This document shows, piece by piece, positions 9,349-20,252 of a stretch of DNA of 64,000 bases (its first letter is position 1; every line of letters begins with the position of its first letter). Made by a program: the position numbers and the translations under genes. The stretch is taken from NCBI RefSeq assembly GCF_015706575.1, contig NW_024037056.1:17349405-17413404 (forward strand), read 5' to 3'. Origin of the DNA: Patiria miniata. Lineage: Eukaryota; Echinodermata; Asteroidea; Valvatida; Asterinidae. The notes beneath the pieces are model-generated. The model did no database searches, was not told the DNA's origin, and was given only the letters and a program-made list of their open reading frames with translations.

Positions 9349-10449
9349 ATGGGAAAGGTACGGCAGTTTGGTCTCTCTGCGAGACAAGTACATGTACTTG
9401 TAACTGGTCTTTTGTTTTACATTTTACTTTCTATCGTGCCTGTGTATCAAGGAACCTATTGCGGTCGTACACTCTCACAGGAATTCCATGCTGCCGAAAA
9501 TCGAGCAGTAGGAAATGTCACAATTTGGTCGGGTAGAGTTGGTACTCTTGTCGGCTGTGTGAGCCGCTGCCACTCTTGGCAAGCTTGCAAATCAGTCAAT
9601 TACTTCAAGAACAATCGCAGGTGTGATCTGAACAACGCCACGAGAGTCGATTCGCCAAATGACTTCGTTGCAGACCAAGCGAGTGTGTACTTCGATGGTA
9701 ATGGCGACACACCTGGGTTTTCCGTAGCGGACAGCGATCACAGCGACGTTCATACAACCCAATTCGCCGCCACGGTGGAGCCACGTTACAGCGATTGCCA
9801 GAGTTTACTGGAGGCAGGTTACAGTGTGAGCGGTGTCTATATGATATTCCCCGCGGGATTCTCGGATGGTCTGAGGGTGTACTGCGACATGGAGACCGAC
9901 GGTGGAGGCTGGCTTGTCATTCAGAGGCGTCAGGATGGCAGTGTCGACTTCTACCGCGGCTGGGCTGACTACCGCGTGGGCTTTGGGGACTTGGCTGGTG
10001 AGTTTTGGCTCGGCAACGACAACTTGCGCACCTTGAGTGATTCTTCTGGATCTTGGGATCTTCGAGTCGATTTCCAGGACTGGGATGGCAACACAGCCTG
10101 GGCCGAGTACGGAGATTTTAAAATATCTGGACAGGATTACCGTTTGAGTTTTGATTCGTACAATGTCCAAAGTACTGCTGGTGACTCCCTTGACATGCAC
10201 AACGGTCAGCCCTTTTCAACAACGGACAATGACAATGACGGGTGTACTCTTCGTAACTGCGCAGAGGCCGAGAAAGGAGCTTGGTGGTACGGGACATGTT
10301 CTGAATCAAATCTGAATGGTTTGTATTTCAATTCACCATGGGAAGTACCAAACGACTATCGAGTAATTACATGGGCATCATGGAAAGGTTATCTTTACTC
10401 CTTGAAAAGTTGTAGCATGAAGATTCGATTGGCAATGTTTGATAATTAG
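9349..10449 (+). CDS. FREP-like secreted lectin, class B (gene 3)
   Basis: Intronless, 366 residues. Starts MGKVRQFGLSARQ; the N-terminus carries a small insertion (VHVLVTG against VLVTG). Signal peptide ends near VPVYQG. The PAN-like domain is the class B type (VGCVSRCHSWQACKSV). The linker is long, but its second half reads HTTQFAATVEPRY. The fibrinogen domain has DNDND, an unusual extra Cys after it (DGCTLRNCAE), GAWWY, then CSESNLNG. The C-terminus is extended by FDN beyond the usual RLAM. Expected to be secreted and to bind sugars in a calcium-dependent way. The extra Cys could alter disulfide pairing near the pocket. Confidence 0.9.
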   Translation: MGKVRQFGLSARQVHVLVTGLLFYILLSIVPVYQGTYCGRTLSQEFHAAENRAVGNVTIWSGRVGTLVGCVSRCHSWQACKSVNYFKNNRRCDLNNATRVDSPNDFVADQASVYFDGNGDTPGFSVADSDHSDVHTTQFAATVEPRYSDCQSLLEAGYSVSGVYMIFPAGFSDGLRVYCDMETDGGGWLVIQRRQDGSVDFYRGWADYRVGFGDLAGEFWLGNDNLRTLSDSSGSWDLRVDFQDWDGNTAWAEYGDFKISGQDYRLSFDSYNVQSTAGDSLDMHNGQPFSTTDNDNDGCTLRNCAEAEKGAWWYGTCSESNLNGLYFNSPWEVPNDYRVITWASWKGYLYSLKSCSMKIRLAMFDN

Positions 10450-11099
10450 TGAAACGTGTCACTTTGACCCATGCATGAGTCACCTATTTGGGGATAGAAA
10501 AAGGTTGTGGAAAAACCTAACGTGAACCTATAGAACGAAAGGTTATGCTTGTCCACATGTTTGTTCTTATTACAAGCAATGATGCGTTAACACCACCAAA
10601 ATGTTAACACGTGTTTCCGAATTGGCCTTTTTTGCAACCTCCAAATACTTTTTAGGGTTGTAAACCTTAGTAAAGACGCGTCATAAATGTCAATGCGAAC
10701 AAGCAATCGACAATTTTTCTACCTGCTAATTTTCATGATACGCACTATATGCCAGCATGATATTTTAGGTATTCAAACGTTTTGTTACAAACACCAAAGT
10801 GTGGTTTGAACCATTGCGATGAATGATGGTAATTCATCGTTTCTTGCAAATGACAGCATACCAGGCGTAAATGATTTCACTGGATGCTTGGTACTTTTTT
10901 TTAATCAAGTAAGATTTTTTTCATTATATTTTGGCAGTTTCATTTTTGGATGTTTGCAAATGGTGTCTATCAATACCTTTAAGCACGCACGACTAGATCG
11001 GGTAACAGCTACATGTACAGTCACTTGGTGCAAATAGGAACTAATTCTCATTCAATCTTATTAGATTTTGTTTATCAGACCAAATGCTGAAATGTCAAA
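10450..11099. other. 3' flank of FREP gene 3
   Basis: No gene seen. A 72-codon frame at 10819-11037 lacks supporting signals. Confidence 0.5.
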
Positions 11100-12600
11100 A
11101 CTATCTGAATTCTCCTAACTAATATCATAGCTGAATAAATATAGTGGCGGTAGATAAAGCTGGTAAATTAATTGTGATATTTATTTAGAACTATTTGATT
11201 GTGTTAAGATTTGAAGACTGTAAGATAATGCACGTAAAAGCAAACTATATCTTTGTAATTCTAAATTTTAACAATGGTATCGAACATGACTTTTCACCAA
11301 GCCTCAATTGCTTTTGAACCATACCACTTGAATAATCTTGCCTGCAAAATTGAGCTTAGTAATGTGATATGTAAATGGGTTGGTTAACTTGGTTTTGTGT
11401 GAAATTGGTAAAAGTGGCAGTTCATAATTATGTAATTAGTAAAATTAGTCAAATTGATAAAGACGTTTGAAGGTATAATGTGTTTTTAATGCGATACGCT
11501 CACGAGAAACATTGTTTGGTGCACTTTATCTGTGGCGGTAGCTCATAAAATAGCAATTGAGTGAAAGATGTGTGATATGTTAATCTAATTAAGCACGTTT
11601 TAGAAGTCTGAAAATTGTTCGCACTAGTCTTGCATTTGTAAAAAGTGTCATTGCCTTCGCGATTTTAAACTTAGGGTTTGGCAAGAATGTAGTTTTGTAT
11701 AATTTTCTTTAGGTGTAGTTCTGAAAACAATCAACGCAACATGTTTTTTTTTAGCCACAGAGGATATGTCATTATGATTCAACGTAGATCTTGCCACGTT
11801 TTAGGTGTAAGTTTCTGATTTGTCCAATTTGTTGTTGAATTTTGAAAAGTCGTGTATTTTACAATTTACAAGTGTGATAAGTGTTCAAATTTTTAAAGTT
11901 TATTCAGTGTTGCATGTAAAAAAATAGCTATTTTGTTGAGAAACGATGTTTTAAAATTCATTTACTTATAACACCATCGGTGTTCTCTCTAGAAAGGTGA
12001 TAAGTGTTCTAGCTTTTAAAGTTGATTCAGTAAAACATGTGGAAAAAGTTGTTATTCAGTTCAGAGAAGAACGTCTTATTGACTGGTATATCAATATTAA
12101 ATATTGATATTAAACGACTGCAATATGGAATATGAATGAATACAAGTAGGATGTCGTTCGATAATGTTCAAAATGTGTTGAAAAGAATAGCAAAAGTGGA
12201 CTCTTATTCAGGTATTCAAATAGCCTAAGCACTGGTGTAAGACATAGATAACTGATTTGGCTGTAATCTCATTTTTCGGTTTACAACAAATGACCAACTG
12301 GTCTGCTCATGCCAATCCACCGTCACAAAACCACTCCAAAGTCCGGACACTGTCAGCTTGCTGCACCTGCTGCTGTCCTTACATTTGACGAATTGTTAAA
12401 TTTAATGGTTATTAAGCTCACTGTTGAGACCAGGAATGAAAACTTGTTAAGTGGAAAAATAAAGATGTAGAAATAAATCTGCTTCGTAAGTTTATTTTGT
12501 GCTGTGATATAACGAATCCAAATTTGGAAATTAATCAAAGAATATTCGATGGCACAGCCCGTGAAATTCTTGCCTATGATTTCTCGCCAGCAGCCTAAGA
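11100..12600 (+). repeat. FREP-cluster 3' duplicated block (after gene 3)
   Basis: Diverged copy of 7440-8760, sharing GGCGGTAGCTCATAAA, GTTCTCTCTAGAAAG and TTCAGTTCAGAGAAGAACGT. The GAGTGAAAG-type flank at about 11530-11560 is continuous, whereas the inverted relative at 21974-22343 carries an insertion there. AAGTCGTGT and TTGTTGTTGAATTTTGAAAA recur inside it. Confidence 0.65.
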
Positions 12601-12719
12601 CCAAATCAATATTTCAAAGAGATTTAATATTGGTTGTTTTCTGGTTGACCCAAATCTTTTCCCCCTCCAAATTAACTTAGTTATAAGCTATATGCATCAA
12701 AACGTGCTTTCTTGTCAAC

Positions 12720-13177
12720 CTTGAAGACTGCTTTTAACAAAATAACGAAAGTGATAATTAATCCAGTAACTACGGCAATAGATTATGAAGAACGGTGGTT
12801 TGGAAGGAGCAATAATTGGGTCATTTTACAATGGATTTATCTGTAAGTGAAATTCGGTCACAGATAGCAAAGAGACTTATATTGATCAGATAACACGGAG
12901 GATGGCGTGCCTCGTTTTTACTCTGAATGAGACTTAGCGCAATATATTGTTTTCTCGTTACAGCAGATGCAGATTTTAATTTTGAGCGAGACAGATTTGG
13001 CTTATCATTGTTCTGAGTAATGCTCTTTCATATGCAATTTCATGCAAAGAGATTTAACATGCTGGGACATGTTTTTCTAAACTTTTGATCAATAAGCTTA
13101 GCTATACCGTGTGTTAACTATTATCAATTGCTTGTGTTTCGAGACTTCATGGTCTTTCCAGAACTCACTCTGCCGTC
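12720..13177 (+). promoter_or_regulatory. Class A FREP 5' flank (gene 4)
   Basis: Homologous to 2432-2673 near the gene. Over its whole length it is homologous, inverted, to 31586-32060: both contain ACGAAAGTGAT, a GGGTCATTTTACAATGG-like string and the CGTGCCTCGTTTTTACTCTG region. This is one outer end of the mirrored FREP duplication. Confidence 0.55.
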
Positions 13178-14260
13178 ATGGATGAAGCACGTTCTCTTTG
13201 GAGCTCCTCTAAACGAGGTCTGGCCTTGAGTGTAGCGTTCGTGCTGTTCGGTTTTATCGGTTGTATACTTAATGTATCTGGAGAAACCCTTTGCACTCGG
13301 CAAAAACTGCCACAAGCGTTCGTTGCTGCTGAAAATCGAGCACTGAAAAATTCCACCATCTGGTCAGGTTCGGTTGGTAGTCGTGTCACTTGTGTCAGCA
13401 AGTGTCACTTGTTACCTGCGTGCAAATCGGTCAACTACTATCCACTCAATCGAGTATGCGATCTCAACAATGCCACACGAGTCGACGTCCCGAGTAAGTT
13501 CGTTGCAGACTACGCAAGCGTGTACTTCGATGGTAATGGCGACACACCTGGGTTTTCCGTAGCGGATCCCATCGACGTTCATACACCCGGATTCTCCATC
13601 ACGGTGGAGCCACGTTACAGCGATTGCCAGAGTTTACTGGAGGCAGGTTACAGCGTGAGCGGTATCTATACGATATTCCCCGCGGGTTTCGCAGATGGTC
13701 TAAGGGTGTACTGCGACATGGAGACCGACGGTGGAGGCTGGCTTGTCATTCAGAGGCGTCAGGATGGCAGTGTCGACTTCTACCGCGACTGGGCTGACTA
13801 CCGCGTGGGCTTTGGGGACTTGGCTGGTGAGTTTTGGCTCGGCAACGACAACTTGCGCACCTTGAGTAATACTGCTGGATCTTGGGATCTTCGAATCGAT
13901 TTGGAGGACTGGGATGGTAAGACAGCCTGGGCCGAGTACGGAGGGTTTCAAATCTCTGGACATGATTACCGTTTGAGTTTTGATTGGTACAATGCGGACA
14001 GTACGGCCGGAAACTCACTGAAATATCAAAATCACTTGGCGTTTTCAACAAAAGACATGAACAACGACGAATACAGGTCGGACTGCGCAGAGGACGTGCA
14101 TGGAGCTTGGTGGTATGGTCTGTTTTGTTCTGAATCAAACCTGAACGGTATGTATTTATATCTGCCTTCACATCTTGATGACGATCCAGAAGGCATCATA
14201 TGGGAGACTTGGAAAGAAGATTTCTACTCGCTTAAAAAATGTAGTATGAAGATTCGATAG
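13178..14260 (+). CDS. FREP-like secreted lectin, class A (gene 4), divergent pocket
   Basis: Intronless, 360 residues, starting MDEARSLWSSSKRGLALSV. Signal peptide about 14-37, then class A PAN-like domain (VTCVSKCHLLPACKSVNYY), long linker (PIDVHTPGFSITVEPRY), then fibrinogen domain. The first half of that domain is nearly identical to its sisters. The end differs strongly: HNG is QNH, the calcium-site region reads DMNND, an extra residue sits in GLFCSESNLNG, and the tail is YLYLPSHLDDDPEGIIWETW. It ends early at KKCSMKIR. The altered calcium and ligand loops predict different specificity or weaker calcium binding. Confidence 0.88.
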   Translation: MDEARSLWSSSKRGLALSVAFVLFGFIGCILNVSGETLCTRQKLPQAFVAAENRALKNSTIWSGSVGSRVTCVSKCHLLPACKSVNYYPLNRVCDLNNATRVDVPSKFVADYASVYFDGNGDTPGFSVADPIDVHTPGFSITVEPRYSDCQSLLEAGYSVSGIYTIFPAGFADGLRVYCDMETDGGGWLVIQRRQDGSVDFYRDWADYRVGFGDLAGEFWLGNDNLRTLSNTAGSWDLRIDLEDWDGKTAWAEYGGFQISGHDYRLSFDWYNADSTAGNSLKYQNHLAFSTKDMNNDEYRSDCAEDVHGAWWYGLFCSESNLNGMYLYLPSHLDDDPEGIIWETWKEDFYSLKKCSMKIR

Positions 14261-15589
14261 CCATTGAAGTAGTATGAACTAATTACAAGCTCATTAAACA
14301 TGAAAGATTACTGCCCATTCCCTTCGACAAATTCAATTCTCCTTTCCCCTGTGAAATTTAGACATTTTAATGATTGTCTAAATGTAACTTCTACTTAAGG
14401 CTTTGGCAACTCAAAAGACTTGCTTCGGGTAGCTTTTGCGCATAAACGATCATCCCAGGTTGAGAATAGTTTAGTTCCTGGGGCCTACCTTATCGAAACT
14501 GACAAGGTAGGAAACCAGTGAAAACTGAAATGTTATCGGACGGCAAATTATGCGAAATTTGAAGGTTACGTATAGCAAAACTAAATTTCGATCGAAGATT
14601 TTTCATTTGATGTCGCATACAGAAGTGAACAAAATCTTTTGTTTTGCTTTTAAAAACAGTAATTAAACACACAAAAAAACAAAGGTGGGGGGGGGGGGTG
14701 CAGGCTCGGAAACAACAAGGACAGTCGCTTTGATACCAAGCTTCAAATAAATAGAAAGATGCAACATTACGTTATCAACCAAAGATAATTTTCCAAACAG
14801 CTGTTAATTCAAACAGTACAGGCTAATGTGTCTGCTGCCACCTAGTGTCGGGAAGTTGACACCCCCCACTACGAGTGAAAAATCACTTCATTTAATGGAA
14901 ATTCATTCAATCGACAAAGATCAACTTTTCACTCGATTTTTGCCTTTTCATAGTATTTTAAGCAAAAATGAGTGTGATTCTCTATTGAAATGGTCTTGTC
15001 CTTGGTTTCAGTCTTTAGAATTCCCTAGAGACTAAATATATATGAATTAGATGCATCTTCCCCAAATAACTGTGTCATCAAAAACTAGTTTGCACGGGAG
15101 GTAAAGCCTATAGACACGTTTACCAGAAAGTTTTGAGCCTATAATGCACAAACACGATAATGACTCGTTCATTATGAATTTATCAGTCCGTGAGTATTAC
15201 TTTGGAATGCGTCCATACTTTGTTGTCGCGTAAAATGTTGTCATCCTCTTGATATGTATCTATGATGCACACAGTCACATGTGATACTTTCCCGTTTAAT
15301 TTCAAAATTTTGCCGAGGAGATAATATCACTTGACTCAGTTTGAAAGGTTATTAATGCAATATACCCTCGATTCGTAACTATCAGGACATCATTTGGATA
15401 CCCTGAAAATAATATTATAAATCCTGAAGAAAAAATGGCATGAACCTTCGACTGGTACTGTTTTTACCCTACTCCTATTTTAATGTGATTCGGGCTCTGT
15501 TTGATTTTTACTCATCAGAAAAACAAGAAAAAAGAAGAGTTATCTTTGTTTGCTTAAATCCAATTCGAAAACGCTACTCAAGGTAAGGG
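14261..15589. other. Intergenic DNA after FREP gene 4
   Basis: No gene seen. Contains a run of 12 G at 14687-14698. Short frames (14490-14672 minus, 14826-15035 plus) lack support. Confidence 0.5.
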
Positions 15590-16060
15590 CTACCCGGAAA
15601 AGAGAGCGAGAAAGAAAATTAGAAGTAAAAACGGAAGCAACAGAGTTCGATAATTACCTTTAAAAACAACAGGAGAACATCTCTAAATTACATGCATATG
15701 AGTTGCGAGACTTGTCTCTGCAGTAGGGTCAAAATGAGCCCGTAATAAAATCACAATTTTTATTGGAGTTACTAACAAAACGTGCGTTAAAATGTGTATT
15801 AATGTGGCATTTTGAGTATATTTGTCTTTAGAGTTTTTTCAATGCACTGAATGTTACAATTTTGGTGGTAGATCATGACTTGTGTCAGCACACAATAGTG
15901 CCAGTTTTGCAATCTCGTTGATTACGTGTTCGCAGCAAGTGCCATTCGCGATTTAATTTGTAAACTGAGCGCTAGATATTTCAATTTGTGTTCCTGACTT
16001 TAGAATCGTCAGAACGAGACAACAAAACGCGTTGTAGGTCAGCTTCATTGGCGGATTTGT
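15590..16060 (+). repeat. FREP 3' block shared with 18560-19000
   Basis: Both copies contain AGAAAGAAAAT, an ACGGAA.CA.CAGAGTTC string, AATTACCTTT/AACTACCTTT, a GGTNGTAGATC motif, TTTTGCAATCT, and GCC.TTCGCG. This ties the downstream DNA of gene 4 to that of gene 6. Confidence 0.6.
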
Positions 16061-16089
16061 TGTTAACCAGGCAACCTTTTTGAAGAGCA

Positions 16090-16576
16090 GTGCCTGTTTT
16101 TTTTTTAATTTAAAATGAAGCAAGCATCATAGAAAAGATAATGTAGGAACATGAAATGTGTGTGACTGTACATGATTAATTGGAGAGGACGAGTGTGGAA
16201 GAATAGGCTTCTCTTTGGAGGTAATCATTTTAACGCGTTGCTATGGTGACATGATCGAAGATGCTAGTTGCGCGTACAATATGAGAACCACCGCTGTGAC
16301 TTGGGACAATACATCATTGTTCTCTCATTCGTAGTCACATCGTGTTCAATCGGTCTGGTGGTTTGACTCAAGTGTATTTGTTGCGGAACTTGCTCGGCGG
16401 AGCCGAGGAGTAATCGAGCGAGCCAGGAGCGTGGAACACTGCAGGTTGCTGTCAACAGGGTTCTAATCAAAATTGATTGATGCCATGGAAATACCTTTTT
16501 TTTTGGAAATACGTACGTGTTATGCTATATATTTGTTTCGCTGAAATTCCAACTATCACTTTGCGTTGACGTCAAA
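16090..16576 (+). promoter_or_regulatory. Class C FREP 5' flank
   Basis: Inverted homologue of 26834-27270 and 28944-29420. Shared strings include ATGATTAATTGGAGA..GACGA, GTGGAAGAATAG, AACGCGTTGCTATGG.. (AACGCTTTGCTATGG inverted elsewhere), GAGCGAGCC and GTGGAACA. It leads into the truncated class C gene. Confidence 0.5.
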
Positions 16577-16765
16577 ATGGAGGAGGTACGGGTTTTGAGT
16601 CGCTCAAGTAGACAGGTACTTGCCACCTGTCTTGGATTTTATAATTTCTTTTTAATCTTGGCCACGTCTCAAGCAAACGCTTGTGGTACCGGTTGTGCAC
16701 TTTCTCAAGAATTCAATGCTGCCGAAACCAACGATGAAACTTCCAGTCGTACGTCTATAATCCCC
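16577..16765 (+). pseudogene. Truncated class C FREP gene (5' end only, gene 5)
   Basis: Starts MEEVRVLSRSSRQVLATCLG, clearly class C, with a signal peptide and the first PAN residues (GCALSQEFNAAE). Homology then breaks off. From about 16766 the DNA is the class B 5' flank (..GATAAACTACATGTGCATCG..), so the open frame reads a few unrelated residues and stops at 16813. The PAN core and the whole fibrinogen domain are missing. Most likely an unequal exchange joined a class C head to the flank of the next class B gene. Confidence 0.8.
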
Positions 16766-17365
16766 TGTGTTAGCAGACGCCATCTTGTTGATAAACTACA
16801 TGTGCATCGGTGAACTGACTTTCAGCTACAAAATGAATCCATATGCCATCCGAACAAAGCCACAAAAATTGATTTTTTCTGAGGAGCTATATTGCGCACC
16901 TTGCGCTTTCACCGCTACAGATCGAAAGCCGGTAATTGCTACCACTGCTGCTTTGCGAGCACTGCATGTAATTTGGTATACTTTTGATAGATTTAACACC
17001 TAATTGTTCCGTTTCCAGTTAAAAGACAAAGGATTGAATGGAAGGCGTTATGACCGGAGCAGCATCTCAATATGCAGGTTTTCAAGTAAAGCATAACTGC
17101 TGAGAAGTTTCATGAATTTGTGGTTTAAAATGAGATGTTGCGAAAAGAATCGATCGAGTGACTGGTTTGGTACCCTTGTTGGCGTGGTAACGCTCTTAGA
17201 AAGTCGATGAGCGTTAAATAGAGCTGCTCAAGCCTGAAATACAGGCAAAGTGACTGTCAAGGAGACTTGATATTGTACTTGCAATGTTGCGTTAAATGAA
17301 AACTGGTGCTCGGTATACACGCACTGGTCTTATTCACATTTTTGCAGTTGGCGTGAGACAGTAAA
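16766..17365 (+). promoter_or_regulatory. Class B FREP 5' flank (gene 6)
   Basis: Copy of the block at 4300-5360 and 8790-9348, beginning abruptly inside the truncated class C gene. Contains CATCCGAACAAAGCCACA, TTGGCGTGGTAACGCTCT, and ACTGGTGCTCGGTATAC before the gene. Confidence 0.5.
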
Positions 17366-18424
17366 ATGGAGGAGGCACAGAATGTTGGTCTTTCTGTGGG
17401 ACAAGTACTTGTAACCGGTCTTCTGCTTTCTATCGTGCCCGTGTTTCAAGGAACCTATTGCGGTCGTACACTCTCACAGGAATTCAATGCTGCTGAAAAT
17501 CGAGCACTGGGAAATGCCACAATATGGTCGGATAGAGTTGGTACTCTTGTCGGCTGTGTGAGTCGGTGCCACTCTTGGCAAGCTTGCAAATCAGTCAATT
17601 ACTTCAAGAACAATCGCAGGTGTGATCTCAACAATGCCACGAGAGTCGATTCGCCAAATGACTTCGTTGCAGACCAAGGGAGTGTGTACTTCGATGGTAA
17701 TGGCGACACACCTGGGTTTTCCGTAGCGGATCACAGCGACGTTCATACACCCGGATTCCCCGTCACGGTGGAGCCACGTTACAGCGATTGCCAGAGTTTA
17801 CTGGAGGCAGGTTACAGTGTGAGCAGTATCTATACGATATTCCCCGCGGGATTCTCGGATGGTCTGAGGGTGTACTGCGACATGGAGACCGACGGTGGAG
17901 GCTGGCTTGTCTTTCAGAGGCGTCAGGATGGCAGTGTCGACTTCTACCGCGGCTGGGCTGACTACCGCGTGGGCTTTGGGGACTTGGCTGGTGAGTTTTG
18001 GCTCGGCAACGACAACTTGCGCACCTTGAGTAATTCTGCTGGATCTTGGGATCTTCGAATCGATTTGGAGGACTGGGATGGCAACATAGTCTGGGCCGAG
18101 TACGGAGATTTTCAAATATCGGGATGGAATTTTCGACTGAGCTTTGGTTCGTACAACACGGACAGTACTGCCGGAGACTCACTCAGTTACCACAACTACC
18201 TGCCGTTTTCAACAAAGGACTATGATCAATCTTTTGATAATTCCTGTACAGAGTTGGAGAAGGGAGCTTGGTGGTATGATTCGTGCTCTTCTGCAAACCT
18301 GAACGGTATGTACTTGACTAATCCGTCTTCAGATTCTGGTGATGAAGGCATCACATGGAGTTCTTGGAAAGGATTTTACTACTCGCTCAAAAAATGTAGC
18401 ATGAAAATTCGAAGGTCATTTTAA
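17366..18424 (+). CDS. FREP-like secreted lectin, class B (gene 6), altered calcium site
   Basis: Intronless, 352 residues, starting MEEAQNVGLSVGQVLVTGLL. The signal peptide is shortened by five residues (GLLLSIVPVF against GLLFYILLSIVPVF). PAN-like domain of class B type, long linker (HTPGFPVTVEPRY), fibrinogen domain with the conserved core. The pocket end is strongly diverged: SYHNYLPF, then DYDQS instead of the canonical DNDND, CTELEKGAWWY, CSSANLNG, and a tail ending KIRRSF. With two acidic ligands changed, calcium binding may be lost. Expected to be secreted; ligand unknown. Confidence 0.88.
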   Translation: MEEAQNVGLSVGQVLVTGLLLSIVPVFQGTYCGRTLSQEFNAAENRALGNATIWSDRVGTLVGCVSRCHSWQACKSVNYFKNNRRCDLNNATRVDSPNDFVADQGSVYFDGNGDTPGFSVADHSDVHTPGFPVTVEPRYSDCQSLLEAGYSVSSIYTIFPAGFSDGLRVYCDMETDGGGWLVFQRRQDGSVDFYRGWADYRVGFGDLAGEFWLGNDNLRTLSNSAGSWDLRIDLEDWDGNIVWAEYGDFQISGWNFRLSFGSYNTDSTAGDSLSYHNYLPFSTKDYDQSFDNSCTELEKGAWWYDSCSSANLNGMYLTNPSSDSGDEGITWSSWKGFYYSLKKCSMKIRRSF

Positions 18425-18559
18425 AAGTGTGAACTAAACGCATGGGTCTTGCAATAACGTTTACAGTCACTAACTGCGCCTCTGTTCGGATGCTGGGTAC
18501 ACTCAAATGAAAACAAGTGTAATATTGTGAAAAGGCACATGTTGCTCATCACAAGTCCG

Positions 18560-20080
18560 TGAAAAAAGGCCACTCAAGATGAGGGCTGCACACATTGGAA
18601 AGAGAAAGAAAATGGAAATCAGAACGGAACCAGCAGAGTTCAATAACTACCTTTGGGAACAATAAGAGATGCATAAATTATGTATGAGAAAAAGCAAGAA
18701 TAGACAGTCTCTAAATTTGAGGCATAAGAGTTGCAAGGCTGGTCACCGGCAGTGGGTCAAATTGTAATTGTAATTTATGATTATGTAGGCAAATAGTTTT
18801 TGTTCTCCCCCTCCCCCAAAAGGGTACTTTGCTGTAAACTTAATATCAAAAAAGAGTATTTCATTCAATGCATTGATGTTACAGTTGGATGGTTGTAGAT
18901 CGTGTCTGTGTTAGTATAGTGTCATTTTGCAATCTTGTTGACCAAGCTGTATGTAGTGCATGCCCTTCGCGTACCAATTTGTGGATGAGATTTGTATATG
19001 TCACAGTAGCTTACAAATTATACGTTTGTCAAAATATGGTCCATAGTTGTAGCAAATGTTTCATCTTTTATTAATAGCGGTGTTTGTTAACACTGTTTCT
19101 TTTAAATAGTAATGCACGGCGAGTTACCGCTAGTGGTGTATTCATGTGTGTTAACTTGGAGGTTGAAAAAGTAAGGTGGATGTTACGAAATGTACACAGA
19201 AAAAACTGCAAATAAAAACATGATTTGCAATGTATCAAATACATGCACTTTTGTGATAAGAAGTGGCTGCGCACGATATCCAATAGACATTTTAAATATA
19301 TTCTCCGCATAAGTAAATTATATGTAGATATCTATTGTTACAAATGGTTAATTGTTGAAATTACATTCGGCAAAATAATCTAGATAGAAACTCACTACAA
19401 CAAATATTTGATCACTTTGTTTTTCTAATCAGTGTAATTTGGGCGGTTGTTGATAGTAATAATCATGTTGATTTTGACGGAATGGTTTCTATACCAAGAT
19501 TATCCATACCATGCAAGTGTTTCTCTACTTATGTTAATTGAAATGGACAGTAGCTTAGTCTGAATGACAGTTCGTAACAGTGGTTGGACGCCTTTTAAAA
19601 AGTACTTTACCTATTTTTTTTATTAACTGTTCTCGCGAACGCCCCTGATTTCTGAAATTTCTCGTTGCTTGAATTGTTAACATATTAATATTTGTGAACA
19701 GATTCTTTTTCATTCATTGACTGTAAAGCTCTAAACATTTTATTTCATTCAAAATTGCACGCGTTAAAAAAATACAAAGTAAAGTGATTCTGTGCAAGGA
19801 CAAGCCTTGAGAAGTGTGTATGTATTCATGGCTGTCATCTTGGATTTCTTGTTAATTTTGATTTGTTGATTTTCCTTGCAGAGTAAAATCTCCAAAAATC
19901 CCAGATCGCTGATGTACATTGCTTTGCAAAGTTGTAAAAATAACTTGGTATTGAATTGATTGTTGTGGTAAAAAAAAATTAGAACAGTGAAGAGGAAAAA
20001 AAATAAACGTGTAGAAAGAGAAATGGCTGTTTCTTTTTGTAGTTCTCTAAATGTAGACTCTGAGGTAATCAAGTCATCAC
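18560..20080 (+). repeat. FREP-cluster 3' duplicated DNA (after gene 6)
   Basis: The first part (18560-19000) matches 15590-16060. The remainder is AT-rich with only local resemblance to the other 3' blocks. A minus-strand frame of 102 codons at 19764-20072 has no domain likeness and is probably not a gene. Confidence 0.45.
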
Positions 20081-20129
20081 AAGGCTTATGGGGTTTCTGA
20101 TTGTAGAAAACTAGAAGTTACAGAAGCGC

Positions 20130-20250
20130 GAGGAATTGGTTAACATAACTAATTAGTGGTTGAAATAACCAACAACTGGTTATGTAAGTCAACCAATCGA
20201 TTGGTTGGACAAACATTAACCAAATGATTGGTTACGTTAACCAATCTGTT
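20130..20250. repeat. Alternating GGTTAAC / GTTAACC inverted motifs
   Basis: Six or more copies of TTGGTTA or its complement (GGTTAACATAA, ACTGGTTATGT, AACCAATCGATTGGTT, GTTAACCAATC) in both orientations make overlapping small palindromes. It lies near the mirror axis of the FREP cluster. Confidence 0.6.
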
Positions 20251-20252
20251 TT

